Positions 42,312 to 54,362 of a stretch of DNA of 64,000 nucleotides are shown one piece after another. The DNA is taken from contig ML996714.1 in assembly GCA_010356995.1 (NCBI GenBank), forward strand, positions 44,267 through 108,266, read 5' to 3'. Below the pieces are notes generated by a model. It was not told where the DNA came from and did not search any database. It worked only from the letters and a program-made list of their open reading frames with translations. The position numbers and the translations under genes were made by a program. The DNA is from Trichodelitschia bisporula (lineage: Eukaryota; Ascomycota; Dothideomycetes; Phaeotrichales; Phaeotrichaceae). How positions within the stretch are numbered: position 1 is the stretch's first letter; every line of letters begins with the position of its first letter.

Positions 42312-43335
42312 AGGGGCGGCCGAGGATTATGTAGTTACGGGAATGGGGGTGAGATGTACGAAATTAGGCCAGCCGTGCGGGCTCGTATTATCGTATTTTG
42401 GGCACAAGGGGTGCGGGCCCGATGGGGCGGGTGAGGCGGGGGTTTTGGTTAGTTGCGCAGACGCGGCGCGCAGGCGCGGTGGTCTGGGTGAGGGGCCGGC
42501 CGGCGGCACGGCGACGGCTGATCCGCGCGGCGGGCATGCTGTTACATGGGGTTAGCGGGGTGTGGTAGCGGGTGTGGATCGTGGTGGGGGCTTATATTGA
42601 AGGCGGGGGAGGGCGGGGGTGCCGATGCAGATAACGAGCACATCTAACGGTGTTTAATGAGAGGGGGCTGACGATGGGCGGTGGGCGGTTGGGCTTGGGT
42701 TCATGATTTTGTTTAGTGCGTTATGCAGGAGAAGGGTGTGTTGTGCGCCGTTGTCTGCTGCTAGTCATTCAGCCTCGAAGCCTCCCCTCAGCCTCGAAGA
42801 GTGAGACGGTGTGTACTGCGAGTTTGTGGGGGGTTGATTGGCTGCAGGTGTTGCTAATCTGGTCGCGACGCCTCTTCTGCTCGTTATTCTCCACTTGGCG
42901 CCGATGACGTCGGGTTCAGAGTGCAACTAAAATGCGAGTGTGGAGATCGCAGGTGTTTATTTTTGGCCGGGTGGGAGATAGTGTGGGGGTGGTGAACATC
43001 GTGAAGATGTCGAACAACAGCGTCCTTTCGAGACGCAAGTCGACTTATTCCCATCCATTTTGAGTGAAGTGACGATCACAGAACTGGGAGCCGTTTGTAT
43101 GCCCTGTTTGTCGATCGCCCAGGGGAAGCCTGTATCCATGACATCAGCCCTCATCTCCACCATTTCTTCAACACCATCCCTAAGGAGGTACACTATCACC
43201 ATCGCCATCACCATCACCATCCCCCGCATTCTCCACGTTTTCCCCACGCACAGCACACACAGCCTCCACACAGAGAGTCCACTAAACTCCACCACCAGCC
43301 CACACGATTAGCATCCTCAATCCCTACCCACCAAA
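42312..43335. other. Divergent intergenic region
   Basis: Lies between the phosphoesterase (minus) and the membrane hydroxylase-like gene (plus), so it holds both promoters. A CACCAT repeat at about 43195-43228 and a C/T-rich leader precede the ATG at 43336. No gene is seen. Confidence 0.5.
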
Positions 43336-44350
43336 ATGGGGGCCGCCCTCTCAACGGCCTCCCTCTTCCTCCTCCCCTCCCTCCCCTCCACCGTTCCCAC
43401 CTCGCTCAACCTCCTCCTCTTCACCTTCACCTGGTACACGCTGATCCTCACCCACCCGCCTTTGCACGTCGAACTTCTCGCCTCAGCTTTCTCCCGCATA
43501 ACCTTCTTCCTCATCCCCTCCCTCCTGTCCCTCGTAATCGATACCGTCGCCCCCCCGCTCGCGGAGCAAGCCAAAGCCCTCGGCCCGCGCGCCCTCCCGC
43601 TCAACGCTGCCGGCTCCGTTGCCGCCCTCGCCCGCGTCGCAGCCTGGACGCTCGGGAACGCGCTGTTCGGCCTAACGGTGCAGGCGGGGATCGAGACGGG
43701 CCTGGAAAAGACAGGCCTCCGTACGGCGCTGAACGTCGGAAAGACGCTTCCACTGCCCTGGGATTTGGCGCGGGGCGTCGTATGGCTGCTTTTCATCCGC
43801 AGCGTGCGTGCACCCATCTCTTTTCATGCCCCGCTAACAACCCCAGATATGCCAATACACCATCCACCGCTTCCTTCTCCACCCGCAGAAAGCGACGCAG
43901 CTCTCAAAACTGCACCACAGCTGGGCGCATAGCATAAGCGCACCCTTCAGCCTCTGCGCCGGGTACGACCACCCCTTGCCATACCTGCTGCACACCTGGG
44001 CCACTCTGTACCTCCCGGCGGCACTACTCCACAGCCACGTCCTCGTCTACGCACTCGCGCTCGCACTCGTCAGTCTCGAAGACGCGGTGGCGTATAGCGG
44101 GTATGCACCCGTGCTGCCGTGGCTCGTTGGGGGCATGGCGCAGCGCGTGGATGGACATTGGACGTGTGGGGGAGGAGGGAATTGGGCAGTCTGGGGTGGG
44201 TGGGACTGGGTTGCTGGGACGAGTGTTGCGGGGCCGGATGTTGGGGATGAGGTGAAGAGAGCGGGCGGGGCGGGGAGGAGGAGGGTTGAGGGGTGGGCGA
44301 GTGGGGGCGGGGGGGAGGGGAGGAGAAGGTCGAGTCGGAGGAAGGGGTAG
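43336..44350 (+). CDS. Fatty-acid hydroxylase / sterol desaturase superfamily membrane protein
   Basis: Two exons, 43336-43803 and 43847-44350, give 323 residues. The 43-nt intron starts GTGCGT, has GCTAAC and ends CCCAG. There are several membrane segments (LNLLLFTFTWYTLILTH, ITFFLIPSLLSLVI, LARGVVWLLF, LPAALLHSHVLVYALALALV). Right after the splice come H163-RFLL-H168 and LHHSWAH (H179, H180, H184), the first two histidine clusters of the superfamily, then PLPYLLHTW. The third cluster is less clear (DGHW near residue 270). The last 60 residues are Gly/Arg-rich low complexity. Such enzymes are ER di-iron oxidases acting on lipids; the substrate is unknown. Confidence 0.7.
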
Positions 44351-45184
44351 AGGAAAGGTGAGCGTTAACGATTTAGGATACCTCAGTTTAGATGCTAGCG
44401 TTGGGAGTGATACCCGGCTTTCTTGCTGCAACCGGATCCTTTTTTGACTGCTGCGCGTTAGGAATGATACCCGTCGGTTTCTGGCTATCAGATACAGTTT
44501 TTTTTTCGGCTGCTGAGTGAGTAATGGAAGCAAGGCTCTTCACGTGGAACCGGCGATCGTGAAATCTCAATATTGAAGTAGCAGACAAAGAGAGGAATGG
44601 TGGAAGAGAGGAATGGTGGAAGAGAGGAATGGTGGAAGAGAGGAAGAGAGGAAGAGAGGAAGAGAGGAAGAGAGGAAGAGAGGAAGAGAGGTGTGCTCTT
44701 TCCTCCCATACCAATGCTTCCTGCCTTGTCTACATCAGCGTAAGTGTTGAGATCGTCAGTCTCCGGCCGTCGTTCCCGTTGTTCTAAACGACACTGATCA
44801 CTGTCGACCACCAAGACAGTCAGTTGTCGCAAGTCGCCCCAAGATGCCCCATGTAGTGATGCGGTCAAGAGGGTTAGTTCTAGTGATGTGAGTATTCTGA
44901 CTGGTTTTGATAGCACATGTCACTCAGCCTCGTATACTCACGTGCCCTTCATCTGCCATCAGCTTTCCCAGCCCTCATCTCGCGTAGAACTAGCTCTCTA
45001 CCGCAATTAATCTTCACACCAGCCCTACTACGGTACCACTTTTATACCCAATCCCATTGACGGAACAATGAGCATCTCGTGCCCGCGATCTGGGTTATCT
45101 CCGAGCTGAACTCACGCGTCGCATTAGCGCGGGGAGATATATACCCCCGGCCTTCCCCACATCAGATGCACGATCACCACCGCA
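44351..45184. other. Intergenic with purine-rich microsatellites
   Basis: No gene is supported; minus-strand frames 44388-44916 are readings of the repeat. A TATA-like ATATATAC near 45139 precedes the secreted-protease gene by about 45 bp. Confidence 0.6.
44591..44692. repeat. GAGGAATGGTGGAAGA and GGAAGAGA microsatellites
   Basis: About three copies of a 16-bp unit (GAGAGGAATGGTGGAA) pass into about seven copies of GGAAGAGA. Confidence 0.85.
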
Positions 45185-46115
45185 ATGCATCTCCCCCTCC
45201 TTCTAGCCCCAGTGCTCGTCCTCCCCGCCCTCGCGGCTCCCGGCGCCTCCCTCCCACAGGCCGTCGTCCCCGCCGCGGGCGCCGCGTCCCTCCGCGAGAA
45301 AACATGGAACCCACCCTCCTCCCTCCGCGCCGCGCTGGACGCAACCTGGGCTCACAGCATGAAAACCTACCAACCACAACCCGACCCACTGCGCTTCCCA
45401 AACTATGGTTTCCATCAAGTTTTCGCCACAAACGGGAGCATCTCGTTCTGTGTCCGATGGGACGGGAAAGGCGTAGCCGACGCCAAGTTAAGAAGCCAGG
45501 TGAACGCGGCGCTCAAAGTGCAGTCGAAGAAGTGGATGGACATCCTAGCTGGCTTCGACGGGTGGCCGTTCGCGGAGGTCAAGGTCCAAGTCGTGGGATG
45601 GGCCGTGCGGGACCGCGCGCTCGCGCCGGGGTGGAGCAAAGAGGAGGGGACGTTGTATACGGATCGGGATCCAGGGGGCATTCCGCAGTGTGCGGAGAGA
45701 TGTGGCCGGTTTTTTCACCAGGATGGGAATTATGGCAAGTGTGCTGGCGGCAAGGAGGGGCATTATGACCAGAGTCTTTGGCTGACGGACGGCATGAATG
45801 GGGGGGCGGGAGGGGATTGGGGACAGCGGCTTGGGACGGAGGGGTTCCTGTCTGCGATGAGGAAAGGGGGTGATATTCATATCTTTCTGCATGAGATGGT
45901 GAGTGCTTTGTGTGGTGTGGGATTTGGAAAGAAGACTGACAAAGTAGGGGCATACGTTCGGCCTGGCAGACTTTTATGACTGGAGGCCACCCGGCCAGAC
46001 GAACTTCATCATGATGGCGGGAAGTGCCATGACTATTACCGAGTTTGATGCGTGGATGCTGCGGGATTGGTGGAGGCATTTGAAGCCGAAGATTTTGAAC
46101 GCGAAGGTGGCGTAA
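45185..46115 (+). CDS. Secreted zinc metalloprotease with HExxHxxGxxD motif
   Basis: Two exons, 45185-45898 and 45948-46115, encode 293 residues. A signal peptide is clear (MHLPLLLAPVLVLPALA). The 49-nt intron (GTGAGT...ACTGACAAAGTAG) splits the active site: exon 1 ends IFLHEM and exon 2 begins GHTFGLADFYDW, giving H236-E-M-G-H240-T-F-G-L-A-D246. That is the HExxHxxGxxD form seen in snapalysin-like metzincins, and IMMAGSAM just after fits a Met-turn. Without splicing the frame stops early and the zinc site is incomplete. Four cysteines (ISFCVRW, PQCAERCG, GKCAGG) may form disulphides. Likely an extracellular enzyme; the exact family is uncertain. Confidence 0.75.
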
Positions 46116-47251
46116 CCTTCGGGGCGAGGCTGACCGATGTTCTGTTATCAAAGGCGGATAGTAAGTACATCGACATGACCTAAAGGAAGCATTACAACGG
46201 CACAAGTGAATGATTGAAAGTGACACGAAAGACAAAGAACCAGAAAGATGTGCGGTGGGGCCACTCATGGTTACATAATGCTGGTGACGTATCCTCCCAC
46301 ACCTCCTTCCAAACTCACCCAATGTTCCTTTCAGTCTTGCCGTATGTCACTTCCTCGGGTAGGAATGGTCCTTCCCTAGAACTAGTTCAGATCAGCACCT
46401 GGCACCATCACCAAGTCACCAAGTCACGACCTCACGACCTCACGACCTCACGACATCAAAAGAGCAGATTTCCTCGAAACATTACAGTGTCCATCATGCT
46501 AAGAACTTTTCAGCCGTTCCAAACTCGCTCCAGTTCTGACCTAAGGAAGTAATATATAAACATCGGCGCATCATCACGAAGTCACGAAGTCACGACATCA
46601 AAAGCAGCAGATCCATCAGAAAAATCGGCTTGTCCATCATGCTAAGAACCATTTAGCCGTTCCAAACTCGTTCCATTCTGACCTAAGGAAGTGATATATC
46701 ATCATCGGCGCCTCATCACGAAGTCACGAAGTCACGACATCAAAAGCAGCAGATTTATCAGAAAAATCGGCTTGTCCATCATGCTAAGAACCATTTAGCC
46801 GTTCCGAACTCGTTCCATTCTGACCTAAGGAAGTGATATATCATCATCGGCGCCTCATCACGAAGTCACGAAATCACGACATCAAAAGCAGCAGATTTAT
46901 CAGAAAAATCGGCTTATCAATCATGCTAAGAACCATTCAGCCGTTCCAAACTCATTCCATTCTGACCTGAGGAAGTGATGTATCATCATCGTCGCCTCAT
47001 CACCAAGTCACAAAGTCACGACGTCAAAAAAGCAGCAGATTCATCAGAAAAATCGGCTTGTCCGTCATGCTAAGAACCATTCAGCCGTTCCAAACTCGTT
47101 CATCCTGTCCCCCTTCCATGATAGCCATTCGTCTGCTCCCATAATCCTCGATCAAAGGAAACGATTTCAAACCGAAAACACCATCGCCATGCCATGGGCT
47201 CATTGCATCACAAAGAAAATCTCACACCAAGGAAAATGACCAACGACCGTC
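46116..47251. other. Intergenic, mostly minisatellite
   Basis: Most of this stretch is the 142-bp repeat array described separately. No gene is supported; the frame at 46214-46552 lies in the array. Confidence 0.6.
46400..47110. repeat. Five-copy 142-bp minisatellite
   Basis: Units begin at 46561, 46703, 46845 and 46987 (CATCGGCGCCTCATCACG or close variants), exactly 142 bp apart, with a diverged copy at about 46400-46560. Shared pieces include ACGAAGTCACGA, ATCAAAAGCAGCAGAT, AGAAAAATCGGCTT, CATGCTAAGAACC, CCGTTCC and CTGACCTAAGGAAGTGATAT. The inner copies differ at only a few positions; the outer copies diverge, the usual pattern of unequal exchange. Confidence 0.9.
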
Positions 47252-50200
47252 CTACTGCACCAGCGGTGCCGGCTGCCCATGTGCCGTCATACCAACGTCC
47301 TTCCTCCGCACCTTCTCCCAGAACGCTTTGAAGTTCTTCCTCCCGCTCTCCCCACTCTGCACACTGAACCCGGAGCTGGTCGAAGGGCGTGCCACCACAA
47401 CGGGACGCTCCATACCAAGCTTCTCATCCAACTCCGGCGTGCCAACCACACTATCCCGCCGACTGCCCCAGCCAACAACAGGCACAAACATCGGCCCCTT
47501 CTCCTTCTCACCCAGAGAACCCGGCGTCGCACCCCCAATCATCGTGCTGGCGCTGCTCCACGTCCGCCCCTCGGTGCCGGGCCGCTCTCCGACAGCAGTC
47601 TGCGGCCGCGCCAGTGCGACGGAAGGTGCGCGCGACGGCGCAGGCGAGGAACCGGCGCTCGTACCGGGGCGCAGCGTCCCGGTCTCGGACACCACGCTCG
47701 ACCGGCGGCGGAACCACTTGCTGCGCGGGGAAGCGCCATCAGCGGAGGCATCAGCCTCGGCGACCGACCCGGCCCGGCTGCGCGGCCTGAGGGCATTCTT
47801 CAGCCCCTCAATGCTCCCCACGCGACTCAGGCGACGCCGCGGCGCCTCGGGCCGCACCTCACTCTCCCCGCGACTCAAACTGCGGGCTGCAAGCACGCGC
47901 CTGAGATCCCCCTTCTTCGCACTCCCGGGACTCGCCGGCGTCGGCGCCAGTGTCGGCACACCCGCCCAACCCCACTGCCCGGACACAGGGTCGCGCACAG
48001 CAAGCATCTGCCCAGCCGGCGGAATCTCACGGACGACACGAGGCCGCACGCTCCAACCCCGCGCCGGGTGATACACCACGCTGTCGCCCGTGCGGAACGC
48101 CCCGAACTCGGGGACGTACAACGCGTCCCACTCCCACTGCATCGAAGGCGTGGCTTGGCTAGTGCTCGGGCGCGCCGGAGCGGATGCAAGCCGGCCTGCG
48201 TGCACAGGGCGTGAGGCACTGCGCGGGATGACCGCGTCCTCTGGGAGGAGCTCGGCGCGCAGGCGTGCAGCACGCCCACGGAGGAACGGGTCGGAGCGCG
48301 AGCGGCGAAGCGTGCTTGGGGCGCCGGGGGAGGGTAGGACGGATGATTCCGGGACGGCGGCGAGGCCGGAGGGCGTACGGGGGAGGCTGGCTGGCATGCG
48401 CTGGCTGGGGGGCGTGCGCGGCGCAAGCAGCTCAGCAAGCGGTTCGGCTTCGGCGTCGGCGTCGGCGTCGGGCTCGGGTGCCAGCTCGCGGGCCGGTGAG
48501 GGCTCCGGGGAGGCGGCCTGCGCGGCGAAGTGCGCGCGCAGGGTCTCGAGCTCCGCGTTCTTGGCCTGCAGGCTCAGGACCACGGCTTCGAATTCGGCCT
48601 TCGTGGTGCGGAGGGCCTCGAGCTCGGCGGCGAAGCTCGCCGCCATGTCCGGGGTGACGGGCTCAGGGGTCGAGGGCTCGGTAGCTGAGTCGTACTGCGT
48701 CCCCACATCCTCGTTCAAGCGCTGAACGTCCTTGAGCGCCGCGAGCTCGGCGTCCGCTTCCTCGAGCTTCTGAAGGAGATCCGAGTTGGCGGTGCGCAGC
48801 TCGTCGAGCTCAGCCCCGTGGGCAGCAAGCTGGGCCTCGACGTCGCGCTTCGCGGCCTCGAGGCCTTCCATCTCGGCCTTGGCTTCCGCGAGCCGTGCCG
48901 CGCTCTGCTGAACGAATTCGTCGTACTTGCCGCTGGTATCGACGGTGCGGCGCTCAACCTCGCCGATGTCGCCCTCCGCGCGCTGCAGTAGCGTCTCCAG
49001 CTCGGTGTTGCGCCGCAGGGCAAGAGCGAGGTCCTTCTCCGTTCGTGCCAGCTTGGCTTGCAGTTGGCTGCGCGCGACCTTACCCGCTTGCAGACGGTTG
49101 TGCGCGATGTCCAGCCCAGCTTCGGCACGGGCCTTGCCCTTCTGCGCGCGCCCGAGGTGCGCCTCGACACGCTCCTTCGCGGTTTGAATCGCCTGGAGGG
49201 CTTTGGTGAGTTCGGCGTTGGAGAGCTCCGAGGCTGTGAGCCTGGCCGTCAGGCTGTCGACGGCGGCCTGGGCGGTGGCCAGTTTCTCGTTCGCGGAGGC
49301 CAGGTCGCTCTCCAGCTGCGAGACGAGCTGCTTGGTGCGGCCGAGCTCCATCTGGATCGCGGGCTCGCGCTCGCGGGTGAGGAGTAGGTCGAGCCGAAGC
49401 TTCGACTCGAGGGACTCGAGCGCCGATAGGCGCATCTGCGTCCCCCGCAGTTCGTCCTCCAGCTTGCGCCACTCCTCCTCCACGGCGCCAAGCGTGTTGC
49501 GCGCCTCCGCTGCCTCCTTCTCCGCCGTGTGCATCTTGCTCGTCGTGGTTGCGAGGTCGCGCTCCAGCCCGTCCTCGCGTTGCTTGATCTGGTTCAGCCG
49601 TGTGACGAGCATGTCGCGGATGGCGGAGAGCTCGTTCTCATGCGCCTGGTTCGCGGCTTCAAGTGCAGCACGCGAAGCCGCGAGTTCAGTCTCCAGGCCC
49701 TGAGCATGGCCCTTGAGAGCTGCGGCTTCAGCTGCAGCGGCCTCGTGAGCGGCCGCGAGTTCCGCCTCCAGAGCCGCGCGCTTCGCCTGCAGCGTGCCGA
49801 TTTCGCGCTCCAGTGCAACCTCGGCAACACGGCGGGTTTCGGCATCAGCGCGGGCGGCTGCCTCGAGGGCAGCGCGGTCGTCAGACAGATGGGAGATCTC
49901 AGCGGCCTGGCGGGCCTCGGTAGCGGCGCGGCGCTCGATGTCAGCGGTGAGAGTCGACTCGGTGTCGCGGAGCTTGGCGAGGTCGGCGAGGAGGCCTGCC
50001 TCGACGGACTTGAGCTGGGTGAGTTCTGCTTCCAGGCGCGCTTGCGAGGCCTGGTGTGCGGCGAGGGAGGATTTCAGTGCATCCTCTGAGGCCTGGCGCG
50101 CGGAGACTTCGGCGGTGAGATCGGCGTCGAGGGCGGCCTTCTCCTCGGCAAGGGCGGCGATGTCACGCCTCAGGGCCTTCTCGAGCGTCTTGCGCTGCTC

Positions 50201-52019
50201 GGCATCACGGGACATCGAGCCATTGAGCTCCTTGAGGCGAGCAACCTGGACATCCACTTCCTTACCGAGGGCCTCCGACTTGGCGAGTCGCTCCTCGATC
50301 CCCCGAACCTCCTCCTCCAGCACTCCCTTCTCCGCCTTCAGCTTCTTGATAGCCTCGTGGTACTTGCCGCGCATCTTCTCGTGTCCGGCAATCCGGTGCC
50401 GCGCGCCAGAGAGCTCATCCTCGAGCTTCTGCGCCAGGGTGCCACGGATTGCGACCTCAGCCTCAGCGCGCTGGCGGCCCTCGACCGCATCGCGCAACTG
50501 CCGCTCAAGGTTCTGCTTGGCGGCTTGCACGCGGCGCAGTTCGTCCTGCAGGGAAGCGCGAGACTGCAGCGCAGCCTGGAGCTCGCTCTCGACGAGGGCA
50601 TTCGCAGACTCCAACTCCTCGACGCGGGACGCGAGGCGGCTGACTTCGGAGAGGGCGGCCTTCTGGTCAGCCTCGAGGGACTCGCGGGTGCGCTCGAGGT
50701 CATCCAGAGCACGGGACTTGGCGACGGACTCATCGTTGAGGGCATCGGCGCGGGTCTTCTCAGAGTCGGCGCGGGCCTTCTCGGCGTCATGATCGCCCTT
50801 GAGCTTGCTCTGGGCCTCGGTGAGGCGGGCGAGCTTGCCCTGGGCGACGTTGAGTTCCTGAACAAGACGAGCACGGGTGGCATTGATGTTGTTGAACTTG
50901 TCCTCGTAGCCGGAGATGACGCCGCGCAGACGGTTCTCGGCGCGCTCGAGGCCGCGGACTTCGTTTTGCTTTGCCTGGTACTCTTGCTGGATGATGGCGA
51001 CGTGACGCTGTGCCGTCATGAATGGGTCGGCAGGTTGAGCGCGGCCCGGATGGCCCCATGGCGTTAGGGGAGTGGTTGCGGGTTTGGCGGGCTTTTGGCC
51101 TGGCGAGGGAGGTGGGGAGAGAGGGTTCCCGGATTCATCTGTGGCGTGTGTAAGAAAAGGTTGGTCATCCGGGGGGACATCGGGGGGGACATGGTTGGGT
51201 AGGGTGGGGAGTGGGGGAAGAGGGTTGGACTTTGATAGGGAGAAGAAGTGCATGGAGAGATAAACGACTCTCCAGCAACATGAGTGATGAAGCTGGGAGA
51301 GAGAGAAGACAAAAAAGAGAAAAGGGAAAAGCGAAGAGGGAAAGAGAGGTGAGAATCAAACAGCAGATAGCAGCCAACAAATAAGAACTTCCTTGATGCA
51401 GCAAAAGGCGGGTCTCCACCCCAATTGGATAGGACTTACATGTTTTGGACGGCGCACTCGGCACCATCTGCGCCAACGTATCGGCCAGCACCTTCGCCTG
51501 CTGCTCGGCGCTCATGGCCACCTTGCCAACCTGCTCCTCATGCTTGCGGTGCTCGGAATACAGCGTCTTGCGGCTGCGCGCCAAGGCGCGCGCATGGCTC
51601 GCCAGTTGCGCCTCTTTAACCGAGATCTTAACCGCCATGCGCAAGGCCAGCTTCCGCAGCGTCGAAACCGTCTGGCGCGCCTCGATCGCGGCTTCCGTCT
51701 GCGCCCTCACGCTGTCGGCGAGGGAATTGCGCTGCGATCGCACGATCACGAAGCGGCTCCGGGGGCCTGTGGGCGGGCCTGTGCTGCTGGGCACCGCGGC
51801 TTCGGACATGGTCCTGAGCTTGCCGGCGACTTCGGGGCGCTTGGGTGGGATGGCGGGCGGTGTGGAGGTGAAGGTCATCATTGTTGCGGCGCGGGCTAGT
51901 GGCCGCGGGGCGCTGCCGGGCGAGCCTGGTGAGCCTGGGGACACGGAGCGGTTCAGTGCTGAGGCGTAGTTTTGCTGGAAGGAGCCGCGGCGGCTGTCGT
52001 AGTTGTACGGGCGATCCAT
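47252..52019 (-). CDS. Large coiled-coil protein (myosin-tail/M-protein-like), unknown function
   Basis: Proposed exons 52019-51440 and 51138-47252 (1488 residues), joined across 301 nt with GTAAGT and ACACGCCACAG. The join is in phase but longer than other introns here, so two separate genes, with the second starting at the ATG at 51253, remain possible. Exon 1 encodes a disordered Ser/Pro start (SPGSPGSPGSAPRP) and a helical end (SRFVIVRSQRNSLADSVRAQ, SKEAQ-type heptads). Exon 2 encodes about 850 residues of near-continuous coiled coil rich in Glu, Ala, Leu and Lys, then a Ser/Pro/Arg-rich tail (RRRLSRVGSIEGLKNALRPR). Likely a structural or scaffold protein; no catalytic domain is seen. Confidence 0.65.
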
Positions 52020-53551
52020 CGTGGTGGATCGGTAAAACCGAATTGGGATGAGAACGGATGGGTGGTAAGTGGCAAACGAGGACACAAAGAATGATCAGAA
52101 AATGGAAGAAGGCAATTTGCTCTCGCTTGAGATGTAAAGTTCCGTTGTTGAGATAGCGATGAAAGCTGGAGATGGAAAGCACAGAATCTTGCATCCTTTT
52201 CTGCTCCCCTTTGTAACACCTCACGACCTGTTCCCGGTCGACCACGTCCGCCTTCCATCGTCGTCTCGAAACATCGTCGCGTGCACGCCCGCGAGCCGGG
52301 CAACGTCGCGGTCGATGAGGCGCGCACACCGCACAGCACACAAGGCATGTGTGGCAGCGGGCCGTGGCGATGCCAGGGCCTACCCGCCAGCAGCATCAAT
52401 GGGAGCGAAGGGAGCGGGCGGCGAGTGGGTAGTCGAGCCAGCACGCCGCGGGTGCACCAAGGAGAGCTGCCCAACTCGCCGTCCCAGACTCGTCAAAGGC
52501 CCTTCAAAGAAACGCACCGCCAAACATGGCCGCCCAAGAGCCACATTGCGCCAGTGCGGGCTCGACCGCTCCATAGCGGGGCGTGCAGTCGTCCAGCGTG
52601 CCACGACACAGCATCCTGTGCGGGCGGCCAATCAGCGCTATCCACAACGACGACACGTAGCGGGTGGGGCAAGCGGTACGGAAGACGGGACGCGAGTCCA
52701 AGTGCGGGATGAGCGGGAAGGCGGGTAGTGTGACGGGAAGCGAGGAATCGGAGGTCGAGGAATATTTCGGGAGTTCAAGTTTGAGGGTCGATATCCATCC
52801 AGCCGAAGGAATTGCTCGCGTGACGGGATGGTGACAACCAGCTGAGGCGGTGCGACGGAGCGGCGGCTACACAAACGATGCCCCGCGCCACCCGATCGCT
52901 GGCTTCCGCCTCACTCGGATGCATCAGGTTGTTCGATACGCCCGATGCGCAGGCCGTCGTACCTAGCTGTCATGAAGACCGATCCCAATGCCCAAGTTCC
53001 TCAGGGCAGGTTCAGGCCCAAGGCCCACTTCGGGCGTCTTTGGTCCATAACAGCGCGTGTTGTAGGTGAGACGGGACCAACCGGTGCGAGGCGGACGTGT
53101 GCGTGTGGGGTTGCGCGGGGAGCGAATCGCGAGTGAAGGAGAAATGAAGGCTGGATGTTGAGGATCAGGAGCGATGAAGCATCGCCGCACACGTGATGTC
53201 GGCTACGATGGACTGCATCTCACATCGAAATGTCTCCGAACGCAAGGCACAGTAACAGAAGCATAGGTTTGATACAAGGGCTACAGCGAAGTGAAAGGTT
53301 GATGAAGGACGGGGGGGATGGAGAGAGGATAGAGGATAGAGGATAGAGGATAGAGGATAGAGGAGAGAGGAGAGAGACTCTCGAAGCTAAAAACACTGTG
53401 GGTGGCAAAGTATCCTCCGATGCTCCTCCCATCGTGAGCACATTACCACGTTCCTTCCTGCCTAGCAATGCCCCTTTCCCATGTCTACATCACGCAGGCC
53501 CACCGTTTAACGTCATGCAGCCAGCAACGCCATCATCAATTCATCCGCTAT
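52020..53551. other. Intergenic; no supported gene
   Basis: Frames at 52159-52728 and 52878-53192 have arginine/proline-heavy random composition. A GAGGATA microsatellite lies at about 53322-53372. Confidence 0.5.
53322..53372. repeat. GAGGATAGA microsatellite
   Basis: About five or six units of GAGGATA or GAGGAGAGA are in tandem, reading purine-rich on the plus strand. Confidence 0.8.
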
Positions 53552-54362
53552 CTATGCCTTGAACAGCCCCTCCAGCTCCGGCGTCAGCTTGATCGGCGCA
53601 TCAAAGTACGCAATCGACTTCTTGATCCAGCTCTCGACCTTGACGTCCACGCCCTTGAGCCGCACCTCCGCGATATCCCCCTTCTCCACCACCTCGCCCG
53701 TAACATCATGCACGCTCTCGCCGCGGGGGATATACAGCGTCGCAAACTGGCGGGCCAGCACCTTCCCATCCTTGCCCACATACTCGAAGGTTGTCTCACC
53801 GAGATCAATCTCCAGCGGACTCGGGTTCGTAATCCTGAGCTTATTCTTAAAGCTCTTCTCGCCCGTAACCTCCGTGCTGACAATCTCCGTCCTCGGTCCA
53901 TTCATGCCCAGCATCTGCACCTCCTTGCGGTACACGACCTGGCTCTTCTTCCCGAACAGCGCTGTGATCGTCCCTTGCCCGTTGTCCAGCCGTAGCGTTA
54001 GCTTCTCGTCGAGTTGGATGCTCGATACGAATGCCATGTACGCGTCCATGTCCACGATGTCGATGTGCTGATCTGGGATGTTGACCTGTGCACCCTTGGA
54101 CGATGTCTTCACCTCGGGCAGGTTGAGACGGCCGAACACGCCCTTCGGCCCGATCATGTCGACGGTCATTGGGGACTGCGTGGCGCCGATGGGGCCGGTG
54201 TTGGTGACCCGCGACTCGATGGTCATGGTGAAGGAGCTGGGCGGTTAGCGGGGACGCTAGAGGTAGGGGGTGAGGAACATACTTCGGCCCCGCATTGGTG
54301 ATCTTGATCAGAGTCACCTCCAGCTTCGACTGGTTAAGGATGTACTGAACGATGGAATCCAT
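53552..54362 (-). CDS. DUF3712 / LEA-like fungal protein
   Basis: Two exons, 54362-54283 and 54236-53552, encode 254 residues. The 46-nt intron (GTATGT...CGCTAACCGCCCAG) joins NAGP to NSFTMTIESRV, restoring the family pattern. Recognisable parts are MDSIVQYILNQSKLEVTLIK at the start, GPKGVFGRLNLPEVKTSSKG, and KLTLRLDNGQGT, the beta-rich repeat of DUF3712 proteins. Most family members have an N-terminal membrane segment and sit on the vacuole or other membranes; this one has none. Function is unknown. Confidence 0.8.

Noticed and set aside
48090-50792. Plus-strand frames opposite the coiled-coil gene (Ser/Arg-rich)
   Set aside because: These are complements of Glu/Ala/Leu heptad coding and have no domain.
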